Source of the DNA: Lepisosteus oculatus
Taxonomy: Eukaryota; Chordata; Actinopteri; Semionotiformes; Lepisosteidae
Assembly: GCF_040954835.1 (NCBI RefSeq)
Contig: NC_090714.1
Location: 2,654,501-2,718,500 of the forward strand
Direction: 5' to 3'
DNA: 64,000 nt
Position 1 is the first letter of the stretch; each line of letters starts with the position of its first letter. A program made the translations under genes and the position numbers. Under the pieces are notes generated by a model, which did not search any database, was not told the DNA's origin, and saw nothing but the letters and a program-made list of their open reading frames with translations. Below, piece after piece: positions 37,331-48,605 of this stretch.

Positions 37331-39906
37331 TTGTTCTAGTTAAAACAAAACAAACTTTTATGGCAACATGGGACAACTCCTATACTTATCTAGGCAGTCC
37401 CAAATATACTGGTCTTGCCATTCTGATCTTCATCTACCCCTAGCAAGCTGCAGCAGTCTGTCTGTTAGATTTTTCACTCCTCTGCCTGATCTGCTGGTTT
37501 TGCATCCATATAATGGAAGTATATAACGAGGTACAGTAGATGCTTAATTTCAGTGGTGGATGAGCTGTCTTATATGTAACAAACAGTGATATGGAAATAT
37601 ATGTTATTGTTTATCCTTATAGGTCAGTATATGTCTGGGACGTATGATGTTCCGCATTGTACAGTGGCTATCAACCTCATAATGCTGTGATTTAGGAACT
37701 ATGCATTTATTAAAATGCATGAGAGATTTGGGATAACGCTCAGCTAGAACTAGTCATAAAACAAACCTGCTTTCCAATAATAAGGTCTGAGTTTGAGTCA
37801 TGAGTCAAGTTTGCTTTTCAAAACTAAATTAAAGATAAAATATCACTTTCTTTTACTTTCTCTGAGGAGAATGTCTATCACCTATCTCTAAAAGAAGGAC
37901 ACTTGATATTTGATAATTGGTATTTTGGACATGTGCAGCCTGCAATCATAAATACACAATTCCAGGGTGAAACTGGCTAATCACACACTTTGAAATGGCA
38001 TAAACTGTACACTACTGTAGAGAATCCATAAATTTTATAAAATGCTAAAATAAAATAATCAGTGTCACACCATGCTTACTGTGATGAGGTTCAGAAAGCA
38101 GTCATTCACTGGCAAAACTGAGCACTATTCAGCAGGGGACACACCCAAATTTTATCTTTAAGGATACGTAAAAATTCTGGGATTTACCCTATTTAATTTT
38201 AAATAATTTAAAATTATTAATATAATTTAATTTCTCCATTTAGGAACAAAAACACAATTTTTCTCGGGTCTTCACATTCTGGAGAAAAATTTATATTTTT
38301 AGTAGATTTTTCTAGGTGACGGTTGTATTTAGACCTTGTAGCACTACTTTAGTACACGAGAACATAAATATTACCCGAGAGTGAAGAACGGGAAGGTCTC
38401 GTTAATTAGGTGGTTGCTAGAAGTACACAATTCTCACAACATTATCCAGTCATTTCTCAAAAGATACTAACATGCTGCCTTAAGTGTCCTCCTTTCTTCC
38501 ATCTTTCGCTACGTTTCAGGATACTAACAGACCCAAACACAAAAAAAAAAACCTTTGGAGCCCTAGTTACATATACAAACTTTCAAGCTATCTAAGAGGG
38601 TAATCCTGTGTTTTATAGCTTTTACTAATGTCCAAAGTCTTCCACAGCTTTGCCAAGAAAACATTCCTCCCTTAATGTTCCTCTCTTTCCTCTAATACTG
38701 CAAATAATGACTCAATATCTCACAGGTCCCTCAAACAAAAGCTTAAGACCTGTCCACGCCCTCTTATATCCTGAGAGGCAAGCGGATCACTATCATCGAG
38801 CCACCTCACACAGGACACCAGCTCATAGCCTTTCCCTTTACCTGCCTGGAAAAGACTTTTCCTCCAAGAAAGGACAGACTTTCACCGAGTGGGTGGAGTA
38901 GAAAATACTCCCCTATAACCCTGACCCACATCCCGTCACATTGGTGGTTTGTTACTCTTTTTTTAAAAGAAGATTTGTAAAAATAATTTGTAAAAAAGTT
39001 ATTTATATTTTAGGTCAAGCGTATGTGCTAATAAACTCTTAGGTCATGACTGAATACGTTTCAATATGTACGGTCAATATGTTTCAATTTTTTCAGCTGT
39101 GGAATTAAATCATTCTGCTTTTGTTTTTGGTATAATAACCAAGGGAAGCAATACATTGCTGAATACTACATATATTATAGTTCAATATAATTTATTCCTC
39201 ACACAATAATAAAAAGGTAGTGTACTGTACTAAAATTATCTGGTATACTTAGTGGTCCTCAAAGTAGGATCAAACATCCCATTAAAGTTCTCAGTAACAG
39301 CATTGACAGGGCCCCTAGAAGACTATAAAATGTTACCCCAATACAGAAAGATGCTAGCAGTATCATATCAGTACTTATATACAGTAGTAAAACACTGGAC
39401 ATCTACAGTAAATATAACCGATGACTTAATCCACCGAAGAATGGATTGCTGTTGTTCCGGTTCAAATATTTTGTAATTAGCACTAGTATCACATTGTTTA
39501 ATATTTAGTTTTTGTTTTTAGTTTCCTTCCAGGAGAGTCATTTGAATCAAATGTCCTAGTGAGAGGTATGATAGAAACTGTTCCTAATTTTCAGCACCTA
39601 CAGTTTCTTCATTCTGTCTGGTGCAGGGCCGATGTTGGAAATCGTGAGTTTTAATGTTTCATTCTAAACACCAAGGGGAACTGTATGAGCTCACTTCCTC
39701 AAACTGTAACAGCTAGGTCTGAGCCTGAACTGTACAGCCCAGGTGTATACTAGGGCAAACGAACAGCACTAAAAGTTAATGCTTACCTAGCCCTGTCACC
39801 AGATAGAAATGGTTTAGATAAGGACTAATGCTTCCTGACATGTCCTCACTGTAGCAAAGGGCAACGCCTTTTTAACAAACATCCACACTGGAGTGGTGTT
39901 TCACAG
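37331..39906. other. Intergenic sequence upstream of the MYADM-like gene
   Basis: An AT-rich palindromic patch (TTTAATTTTAAATAATTTAA) occurs at about 38190-38220. No coding exon seen. A non-coding 5' exon of the MYADM-like gene could be here but cannot be picked out by sequence alone. Confidence 0.45.
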
Positions 39907-40059
39907 AATCCCTGGGGCTGGGCTTTCTAGGGCTTCAGATACGCTCGGCAGCAGCACAACGGTGCCCCTGCCCCACTTTTTCCTCACGTTCTCCCGGATT
40001 CGAGAGGCAGAGCTCCTCAGGGGCAGCCGAGAAGGGCTGAAGGCAGAGAGGACGGCAAG
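39907..40059 (+). other. Probable 5' UTR segment of the MYADM-like gene in a CpG-rich block
   Basis: This stretch before the MYADM-like ATG is GC- and CpG-rich. A possible splice acceptor (TTTCACAG, ending at 39906) precedes it, which would fit the usual MYADM layout of non-coding 5' exons joined to one coding exon. The pyrimidine tract is weak, so the true transcript start could instead lie inside this stretch. No upstream exon was identified. CpG density stays high through the coding region to about 40.92 kb. Confidence 0.4.
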
Positions 40060-40911
40060 ATGGCGATCGTAGCTGTGGATTACAGGGCGGTGACAGCACC
40101 GGTGGGGATCGTGCGCTTCTCCGAGATCTTCCTCGCCTGCGTAGCCTTCAGCCTGGTGGCCCATGTGGGCCACATCGCCGCATCCTACTGGGCCTGGTGC
40201 ATGTTCACCTGGTGCTTCTGCTTCGCCGTCACGGTGCTGATCCTGCTGCTGGAGTTCACCGGCCTCCACGCCAAAATCCCCATCTCCTGGGATGACTTCA
40301 CCACCGCCTTCGCCATGCTGGCCACCCTCATGGTCTTCACCGCATCCATTATCTACCCCAGCTTCTACATCCACTCTCACAATTCCTACGCGATTGCCGC
40401 CACCATCATGTCCATCCTCTGCTTCACGGCCTATACCGCTGAGGTGGTTTTGACGAGGGCCAAGCCTGGTGAGATCAGTGGCTTTCTATCTACGGTTCCT
40501 GGACTCCTGAAAGTGCTGGAGGCCTTTGTGGCCTGCATCATCTTCATCTCCCTCTCCTTCGACAAACACAATGCAGGGCTGAACTGGTGCGTGGCCGTCT
40601 ACTCCCTGTGCTTCATCTTCGCCCTGGTCATCATCGTCTTCACCATCTGCCGCCTCATCGCCCTCTTCCCCTTCTCCTTCGACAAGGTCCTGACCGGCTA
40701 CAACATCCTGGCTGTGCTCATGTACGTGACCGCCGCCGTGATCTGGCCCCTCTACAGCTTCCAGAACAACCCTCGTCCCAACAAGTGCCCTTTCCCCTGC
40801 ACGTGGGATAAGCTTGTGGTGGTCACCTTCATGACTTACTTCAACCTCATCGTCTATATAGTGGACACCGTGTATTCTGTGCGGCTTGTTTTCTTTGTTT
40901 CCCCAGCATAG
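40060..40911 (+). CDS. myadm: MYADM-like double-MARVEL tetraspan-type membrane protein, intact single coding exon
   Basis: A 283-residue protein with eight hydrophobic segments (about residues 19-38, 50-67, 82-102, 111-132, 152-166, 178-200, 211-232 and 251-275), which is the layout of two MARVEL domains (about 14-135 and 145-279). Family-typical segments are visible: MFTWCFCF (48-55), TVPGLLKVLE (145-154) followed by FVACIIF (156-162), WCVAVYSLCF (176-185), AAVIWPLY (225-232) and a C-terminal YIVDTVYSVRLVF (266-278). Human MYADM family members are about 300-320 residues and also have one coding exon. MYADM proteins sit in ordered plasma-membrane domains and influence Rac1 targeting and membrane organisation; that role is transferred from the family. 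The ATG has A at -3 and G at +4. The frame is open upstream to a TAG at 39928 with no earlier ATG. Third positions are strongly C/G-rich. The motifs look nearer MYADM than MYADML2, but the exact paralogue is not settled. Confidence 0.93.
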   Translation: MAIVAVDYRAVTAPVGIVRFSEIFLACVAFSLVAHVGHIAASYWAWCMFTWCFCFAVTVLILLLEFTGLHAKIPISWDDFTTAFAMLATLMVFTASIIYPSFYIHSHNSYAIAATIMSILCFTAYTAEVVLTRAKPGEISGFLSTVPGLLKVLEAFVACIIFISLSFDKHNAGLNWCVAVYSLCFIFALVIIVFTICRLIALFPFSFDKVLTGYNILAVLMYVTAAVIWPLYSFQNNPRPNKCPFPCTWDKLVVVTFMTYFNLIVYIVDTVYSVRLVFFVSPA

Positions 40912-42883
40912 TCGCGGGACCGTTTCAGATCTGCACCAAAGGACAGCCGGCTTTGTCTGACACCATGGTTTTGACTGCGCCTCTGTACACCTTTTCACTT
41001 TGTACAGAAAAGGGCATCCATTTTTAAACTTCAAACGAGAAAAGGGTATTTGAGCACTAATCGAGCCTTCTTTCTCAAATGTTAGACACAGGTAGTTTTT
41101 GTAGCTTATTCAATTCCAGGCATAGCTCTCATACACAACTCAAGACAGACCAATAGCACAAAGAGTTTTGTAGTTACTGTAAAACACTCTTCATATTTTA
41201 TGGTGAATTGTTTTTTTTTCCAGCACTTATTGTGAGATCATATCATACCTGAGTTGTATAAAATGTAACAGAATTTTAATTCAGCAAGCCTAGATTTACT
41301 CCACATATTTAATACAATGAATGTAAATAATTATTACTTGGAGCAATATGCAGATGTAATTAAAAGACAGAGAGAGGCTTTTTATTTCATTATGTTTACA
41401 TCCCAACTATAAAAGCTTGTAACTGGCATTTAACCCCTGGGTGCTTGGTGGCAGATGTGCTGTATGTAATCTTTTGGAGAAATAATTGTACAAAAGATGC
41501 AGATAACTCTTTGTTTATTACTTTTATCTCAATATCATTTAACTGAAACTGAAAGGTGAAAGAGGCACGGTGGCACAGCAGTTAGCCCTGGGTTTGATTC
41601 CAGACCTGGGGTGCTGTCTGGGTGGAGTCTGTATGTTCTCCTCCTGTTGACAGGGGTTTCCTCCCATTGGCCAAAAACATGCTTGTAGGTTAATTGGCTT
41701 CTGGAAAAGTTTGGCTCTGGTGTGAGCATGTGTGCATTCTGTGGTGTGTGCCCTTAGATGGGCTGTGTCCTGTCTGGTGTTTGTCTACTTTATGCCTGTT
41801 GCTTGACAGGATAGATTCTGGCTTCCTTGGAACCCTGAAAATGTTAGAAAATGAAGTGATGAATGAACACCCCAGTTAAATCAATAGTCAACTGGGACTT
41901 AAATCTTAAATGATCTTTAGCGCTACAATGTCTCTGAAATATATACAGTCTGTAATTCTCAGTATTTGAACTCCAGAAAGAAATGAAGCCAGACAAAGCT
42001 GGGTTAGGTGAAGTCAAACTGATGCAGAAATCTTACATTTCAAGCTGAAGTGTGCTGGCATTGGTTACTTAAAATTATTTTATAAATGTAGGTTTTTTTA
42101 ATCAATGGAAAAAAAAATGCAAAAGCCATGAAAAGCACAGGACATTTTAAACATTAAGCCATCAGACTCTTCTGAGTAAGTAGATGGTCTGAGACAATAC
42201 CAAAACCTGTTTTTTTTTGTCAATGAAAGACAAAAACCATTTTCTAGAGAAGCAGATAAATCTCAAAGTCTAATAATGCCAATAATGCATTTTGTAATAC
42301 TGACCTAATCTCTAGGCTTCCAGATAAATTCCAGTTACTCATTTCAGAGGTATGTTGTGAAGATAAGAACGTTAGGACAGAAAAGGGAGTTGGTTGAAGT
42401 CCTTTGTGCTAAATATAAAGCTTGATCTAAGTGTAACATTTGGGTAACACTTTATCATGTGTTTATAATTTAAATGTACGTATTAAGTAATACATATTGC
42501 CTATGGAGCTAATATGAAATGAGCTTTTAAGTCCCAGTGTATTTATAGACTGTTCTCTTTGAATTAATCATGTGCAGACATTTATCATAAAGTGTTACAA
42601 ACATATGAATGATTCACTCTCTAGTGTTTTGAGGGCAAAAATAAGACAAACTGAATGACTTCAAATCTTTTGGCTCATACACAATTTTTTATGTACTTTT
42701 TTTTATTCCACGTGCACTCCAGTTAAATTGCCCCAAGTGTCGACAAAGTTAAAAAAGAATTTCACACCTACATCATTTTTATACTGTTAACTTTTATAGA
42801 GAACCGTAAAGTATTTTTATAAGAGGGAAGAATTTGAAAAACAACCTGTAACTCTGTTAAAAAGAGATCCATGTCAAAATAAA
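40912..42883 (+). other. Probable 3' UTR of the MYADM-like gene, with a SINE insertion
   Basis: AT-rich sequence after the TAG stop. A canonical AATAAA occurs at 42878-42883, followed within about 15 bases by a T/GT-rich tract, a good cleavage and polyadenylation context. A second AATAAA lies at 43184-43189, and an ATTAAA near 41359 would give a short form. A V-SINE-type element sits inside at about 41563-41872. The choice of poly(A) site is inferred, since no transcript data are available. Confidence 0.4.
41563..41872 (+). repeat. V-SINE-type element in the MYADM-like 3' UTR
   Basis: Begins GAGGCACGGTGGCACAGCAG, has B-box region GGTTTGATTCC (41591-41601), the central GGTGGAGTCTGTATGTTCTC block, GGTTTCCTCCCATTGG, the TAGGTTAATTGGCTTCTGG spacer and an AAATGAAGTGATGAATG tail. 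It lies about 650 bases after the MYADM-like stop codon. Confidence 0.85.
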
Positions 42884-43189
42884 TTTGACCGAACACATTT
42901 TGTTTTGTTTTTTATTATGATCTTTTGTTAAAAAAAATAATTAACAATATGAACCTGTTCCTTGAAGCCAAATTTATTGGATAAGAGTAGGTAACATGGC
43001 GGTCAAATCTTTGTCACAGAATCTGTGTCTTTTGTACACGCCAGAGTTTGAACACTGAAGACTGACAGTTTTTGGGTCAGTTCTGTCTGAACTCAGCTGC
43101 ATTAAGCCTGTTGGATCTCACATTCCAAGTGCTCAGTTTAATGTTATGTATTTGGTTCTAAGATGCTTGAACATGTGTACTGCAATAAA

Positions 43190-46100
43190 TTTACAACTAC
43201 AATTGCACATACATGGCTCCTGTGATTATGTTCCACGTTAATCATGTTTCATTTTAGCACAGAAGGACAAAAGATGGCTTACAGAGGACAATCTGCTCCA
43301 ACGTGGTCATTTGGAAGTAAGTTATTGTTGCCTTCATGTTTAGACCTAATGGAAACTAAATTTAATTCCCATGATGCTCCATATTTTCTCATTGAACCAA
43401 CTAAAAAGATACTACAAAAAACAAAAATTAATTAACTCGGACACAGTTTTACTCAAATATGAAATGGCGCAACCCAAATACTGTATGCTTAGTTTTACAG
43501 AGAATTTTGGAATAAAATAATTTGTGACCATTGAGCACCATAAAAACCATGTTTATAAGAACTTTCAGCTACAATGAAGTGTTAATCTAAAAAGGTTTAT
43601 CTAGATGCTATTCTGTACTCATTACAAGCATCTAGTCACAGAAAGATTTTATGATGGTCAGAAGAAAACATTACAGAGCAATTTTGACTGAATGCCAAGG
43701 TGGAGAAATACCAGATCTAAGGTATCTGAAAAACACAAAATCAAAATACTTGACAGAAATAAAAATCCCCCATTTTAATTTTTTTAAAGGGGAGAATATC
43801 AGTGCTGGTTAATTACTCTTAATTATCCCCAGAAAATGAACCAGCTCTCAGATCCATCATCTTCCTTTTTGGCGCACATGGACACTACACAAAGACAAGA
43901 GGTGGACTCTGAGAAGGGTTTGTGACTTTCCCACTTTCTGTACTATGTGTCAGGTCGACCAGATACGATTATTAGACAGTAGGATGAATCTTGGAAATGC
44001 TGCATTTCTTTAATTTAAAACCTGAGAAGTAAAACAATCACTACCGTGCAGCACACTTTTTGTGAATTGTACGAACAACACAGATCGGAATCTTCCCTCT
44101 GCTCTGCGGCTATGCACCATTTCTTTTCCTGCAGGTCCACACTGCCACCTCCCTCATGGCTGTCCTCATAACCTGCCTGCAGCATAGAGCGTCTGTAGAC
44201 TCATGCTCACAACGTCTACTGGCAGTGTTGACAGCTTCTAAACTGCGACTGGTCAGCTGTACAACCCGCAAGGGAAGAATTGCATAGAGAACAGCATTTG
44301 TAAACTGCTACGTAAATGGTGAAGCTTTCCCTTCATACCACCTCAACCCAGAAGTATTGCCTACTACAGCACATTTCCTCTCTACAGGGATCGAACAAGG
44401 TTTTCAGCGATGGCTGCTGGGCTGTCTGACCGAGACTGCGGTCCATGACTCTCTAGCCTGGGGTCCATCCTGCAGAGTGCAGAAGGGACTGCTCTTCTCT
44501 GTGCTCATTTGAGTGGCCCTCGTGTACTCACGAGGGCCACTGAAACAGTACTGATCCTAATTGTGACTGATGAGGAGGACTTGTGTAGCTGGCAATGACA
44601 AGGTGACCTGCACAGAAGGTTTAGAGACCATCAGACGCCTCTCCAGCCAGTGTTCTTCAAGTGACCTGTTACCCTCATACTGTCCCACTACTATAGAAAG
44701 CAATACAAAACATAATCAACATTAAGACTGGAATTTCACATTTGATGGCACATCATACAGTATTTACTGTATGTTTAATCCTTAATCCAGAAGCATTTTC
44801 TTTCAAAGGGAGGAGATTGCTATCTTGGCCAGACAAGAAAACCTTCATGTATTTCCTGTGCAAGTCAAAGTGTTTGCTTTCAGCCTTGTGTACAGGTCTG
44901 TTTAGAGGTGAATGTTGGGCAGCTAACCCCAGATCGTTACTGAGATACTTGTTGGTAATTAGCCCACAGAGGGCAGGGAGGACTGTGGAAAAGGACTGAC
45001 AGTTAAAAAGCATCATTAATATTACCTAAATGACTGCTTAGGGTATGACAAAAACAATCAAACAAACAGTTGGTGATTCAATGCCAGTTTAGAAAAGTGC
45101 ATTAATAATATACTGTAGGCCAAACCCCAGAGGACACACTGCATCTTTTATTTTGATACTAATAAAAATGCACTTTGAGCAATGCTATGAATTATTTACA
45201 AAGCATCCCAGATTACAGAATCATAAACATAAAGGCTCTCACACTGTTGATTCATTGCTAATAGTGTTTTGCATTCCATAAAAACAACTGTATCGCGTTT
45301 TTCGTTCTGTTTTTTCCTAGTCAATTTCTGAAGTCAATCCAAGACCAATAATACTGATCAAAAACCCTTTATAAATAAAATATATAACTTTGTAATTTAA
45401 TTTCTATAGGTGAAAAGTTTGATACTTTGCTACAGTCTCCTTCAGTCTCAGTATACAAGACATGAAACATGTTTAGTACTTGAATGTGTGCAAAGTACCA
45501 GACACCAGTGAAGATAAAACTTTACAGAGAATTTAAAATAGGGTATTGCCTTGTCTTTTCCAAATTTAGATACGCAGGAGTTGTCTTTAACCCCCTCGCT
45601 CTTTTTCAGTCTTTAGCACACGTTGTACAATTAAAGGAGTGGAACCCTGCATAACACTATTTCAAAAGTTTCCACTGATAAATGATGCAGGATAACAGTA
45701 GAACACATTGCCTGTATTTACCACTGCTATGAAAAATTCCCAAACATAATATTTACAAAGCAAAGCCACAACGTTTTTAGGTAGGCACTGAATGAATTCA
45801 CTGAAAAACAATGATATAAGCAGACCGTAAACTCGGATTAAAAACCAAGTGGCTAAAATTAGTAGATAACAACCAATTCCAAAGCAACACCTCTCGATCT
45901 TGCAAATACAGTTTTTAAAACTCCCTGCTGTTTTAAAGAATTAAGTGCCACTTTAAGGGATTTTCAAGAGTGCTAAAATTGCTTGTCATTACCTTTCTTC
46001 AAAAGTAGACGTTACTGATTTGAAGCCAAAGCTATTTTCTGAGGGGTTTTTAAGTTCAATTAGTCCTATCTTTAATTTTCACAAGGCTTTTTTTAAAAGA

Positions 46101-46731
46101 TGCCCTTTAAAAAACACATACTGTAAAAAAAAAACAAATGCAGGAGAGCTTCCGTAAAAAAAAGTTAATTTAGAAGGCCTCTTAACTACACGAGTGATAC
46201 AGTATTTCTTATTTTCAGATGAATTACCTATATCTGTACCTCTGCAATGCATCTAAGCTGAATTTATTCTACAAACCTTTTCTTCTTTCCTTATTCAGTA
46301 ATTATTAATGATAAGACAACCACTGAGCTTATCATTATTATTGTTGTTGTTGTATGTCCAGACACACTTTAATATTTCCACGAAGAAGGCCCACTCATGG
46401 GGGCCAGAGCAGAAGAAAAGATTCAGGGTAAAAACAGCTCTCAGGCAGGAATTCCCACCCTTGTGTTCCATGGTACATCTAATACCATTTTGCTTTCGAT
46501 ATCACTTTACTTTAAAGAAGCCCACGGCTGTCAAATCGTGCTGCTGTTTGACTAAGCCTGCTCGATTGTATCACCTGGAAAGGTGCCTTTCCACACGGGG
46601 GAGAAACTTTCCCCATTGCCCTTTCTCTTGTATCCATTTGCTTCAGTTTTTGTTTTCATGTTGTTCCTCACAGCACACAGATTGGCTTTTTAACATGTCC
46701 CCCCGTCTTACTTTACAACAGATGTTCATTG
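43190..46731. other. Gene-free sequence with a moderately GC-rich block
   Basis: The 44.05-44.66 kb part is GC-richer than its flanks, has an acceptor-like TTCTTTTCCTGCAG at about 44121-44134 and the 13-bp hairpin at 44.51 kb. The 43-codon frame after the acceptor has no known motif. (ATT/GTT)n-like sequence lies at about 46330-46350. Confidence 0.4.
44508..44545. repeat. Perfect 13-bp hairpin with 4-base loop
   Basis: AGTGGCCCTCGTG (44512-44524), loop TACT, CACGAGGGCCACT (44529-44541). With one mismatch the pairing extends three more pairs on each side. The stem is GC-rich inside an AT-rich genome. Confidence 0.85.
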
Positions 46732-46970
46732 TCACTGCACAGCAGATATCCTGTGTTACTACACAATGTGTATCCTGTGTTACTGCACAACGTGTTTCCT
46801 GTGTTACTGCACAACAGATATCCTGTGTTACTGCACAACGTGTATACTGTGTTACTGCACAACAGATATCCTGTGTTACTGTACAACATGTATCCTGTGT
46901 TACTGTACAACATGTATCCTGTGTTACTGTACAACAGATATCCTGTGTTACTATACAATGCATATCTAGT
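46732..46970. repeat. 24-bp minisatellite, about 10 copies
   Basis: Units of exactly 24 bases start with TTACTGCACAAC or TTACTGTACAAC and end ATCCTGTG, at 46756, 46780, 46804 and so on to 46948. They come in two main types (CAGATATCC and YRTGTATCC) in an irregular order. Because 24 is a multiple of 3, repetitive frames stay open on both strands (for example SCVTAQ-x repeats); these are not genes. Confidence 0.92.
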
Positions 46971-47176
46971 TACTGTCATAAGGTTACTGTAACTAAGGTT
47001 AGGAAAGTATGACCATAGTATGGATAAGCATATCCTGAGCAGCAAATCTGTTCAAAGTGAGAATACAAGCCAGAACAATGTCAGAACCAGTGTCTATTGC
47101 ATGTCTCCTAATTGACATGATGCACACATTTTGAAAGCTGAAAGTTCAGACTGGACACTTCCTAGGGTTAGATAAT

Positions 47177-47305
47177 GTAACAGGGCAGTTGTCGTTGTGG
47201 GGGGAGTTTGGTTGAGACATCTAGAGAACAAACTTACCATTATTTGGTTCTCTACATGCAACCGATCAACCAAACTCCGCCCACAACGACAGCTGCCCTT
47301 TTACA
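47177..47305. repeat. 129-bp palindrome (long inverted repeat, MITE-like)
   Basis: Left arm 47177-47229 (TGTAACAGGGCAGTTGTCGT then TGTGG...GAGTTTGGTTGA...TAGAGAAC) is matched in reverse complement by 47246-47305. The outer roughly 39 positions differ by only three mismatches; the inner part needs small gaps. The loop is about 16 bases. It abuts the Tc1-like fragment that follows. No clear target-site duplication was seen. Confidence 0.85.
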
Positions 47306-47890
47306 GGTAATTTACAGTAAATGTCAGCAAAAATTAAAGAGAAACAAAATAAAAGATGTTGATTGCATACGTAAAATGAAATATGTTGATTGCATAAGTA
47401 TTCACAGCTCCATGAACTTAATATTTGGTGAAAGCACCAATTATAGCCACAAGTGCTTCTGGGTAAGTCTCCTACTGCACTCTTGCATGATGTCAATTGT
47501 ACCAGTTCTTCTTGGCTGATTTGCTTGAGCTCTATCGATTTCCTTGGGGATCACTTTCGTACAGCAGTTTTCAAGTCTTCCCAGAGATTCTCAATACGAC
47601 TCAAGTCAGGACTTTGCGCCGTTCAAGGACAATCTCATTCTTATTCTGAAACCCACTCCAGTGTAGCTTTGAGGTTGGGCTTTTGTTTATTCTCCTGCTA
47701 AAAAAGTGAATTTTCAGTGCAGTTTTAGGTTGTTAGTAGACTGAAATTGGTTTTCCTTTCATTTTCTCCTAAGTCCTGACAAGCTTTCCGTTCTCTATGG
47801 GGAAGCATCCCCATAGCATGATGCTGTCTAACTAAAACATTTGATGTTTTGTATCACATAACACTTTGTTTAAAAGCCGTTTTGGGTTTA
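47305..47890 (-). mobile_element. Tc1-like transposon fragment, transposase on the reverse strand
   Basis: The + strand reads ATTGCATAAGTATTCACAGC (from about 47390), ATTTGGTGAAAGCACCAATT, CTTGGCTGATTTGCTTGAGC, TCCCAGAGATTCTCAATACG and GGGGAAGCATCCCCATAGCA then TGATGCTG. This is the reverse-complement face of a Tc1-like element and the N-terminal to middle part of its transposase. Homology fades after about 47.89 kb, so the rest is lost. The left part from 47305 to about 47390 is less certain. No intact frame remains. Confidence 0.75.
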
Positions 47891-48544
47891 AAATATAGTT
47901 ACAGATACAAAGCAACCTTCAAGAATCCTGAGACAAAATAAACCGGAGAAACCAACAGGCATCGTTATTATTAGATTTTGATTTATAGGATCACAGAGCA
48001 TATATTCCAACCGCAAGAATGTTTTAAATGTTTACAGATACAACACACATTACCCTTATTACAATAAGTTACTTTGTGTTTCCAAGAACCATGGTCATTC
48101 CTCCATAAATATTCTTGGTCATCTGTAAGTACAGTACAAGACCATAAAAGAAAAAATGTACTGGCTTTACAGAAAAAAGGCTCCAGTTTTTTTATGTTTA
48201 GTGCAATGCTGTAGGACAGCTTAGTAACAGTCATTTGTTTACTGTGTATCAAGCTGACAAATACATTAATCTATTTCTTCTGGACATTCTCTAACCTTTG
48301 TGACCTCTAACCACACACAACAAGTCTACTTATTCAGCTGTTTAGAAAGAATATACTGTATTGGTTTAATTCAGAAACTAAACAACAACAGACTACTGAT
48401 CGGTACACATAATTAGATGTACAGTAAAGGAAAGTCTGATGTCTTTCTCCTATGTTTGGTAGCCGACTGAACAGTCACACCAAAGTGGTGTCCAATGGCC
48501 CCCATTTGTAACAGTACCTTATTGAATAGCTCTATCTTGTGCTG

Positions 48545-48605
48545 ATCTAAGATGATTCAGCTTGGGGTCAGAGCGCAGGGTCAGCCATTGTACACCGTTC
48601 AAGAT
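48545..48605 (-). repeat. Fragment of the same SINE-like family as at 0.4 kb
   Basis: The + strand reads GGTCAGAGCGCAGGGTCAGC followed by CATTGTACA, the reverse complement of the AATGGCTGACCCTGCGCTCT core seen at 0.4 kb. Only about 60 bases are clearly related. Confidence 0.55.

Noticed and set aside
40486..41034. 182-codon open frame antisense to the MYADM-like gene
   Set aside because: It is the reverse shadow of a GC3-rich coding exon; its composition is acidic and low-complexity (GEGEGEEGDEA) with no domain. The same applies to the 159-codon reverse frame at 39901-40380.
46732..46970. Possible CRISPR array
   Set aside because: The repeat units are directly adjacent with no unique spacers, and the genome is vertebrate; it is a minisatellite.
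46308..47012. 234-codon + frame with repeated SCVTAQ units
   Set aside because: The repetitive half is the 24-bp minisatellite, open in several frames on both strands; the first part has no recognisable domain and no codon bias.
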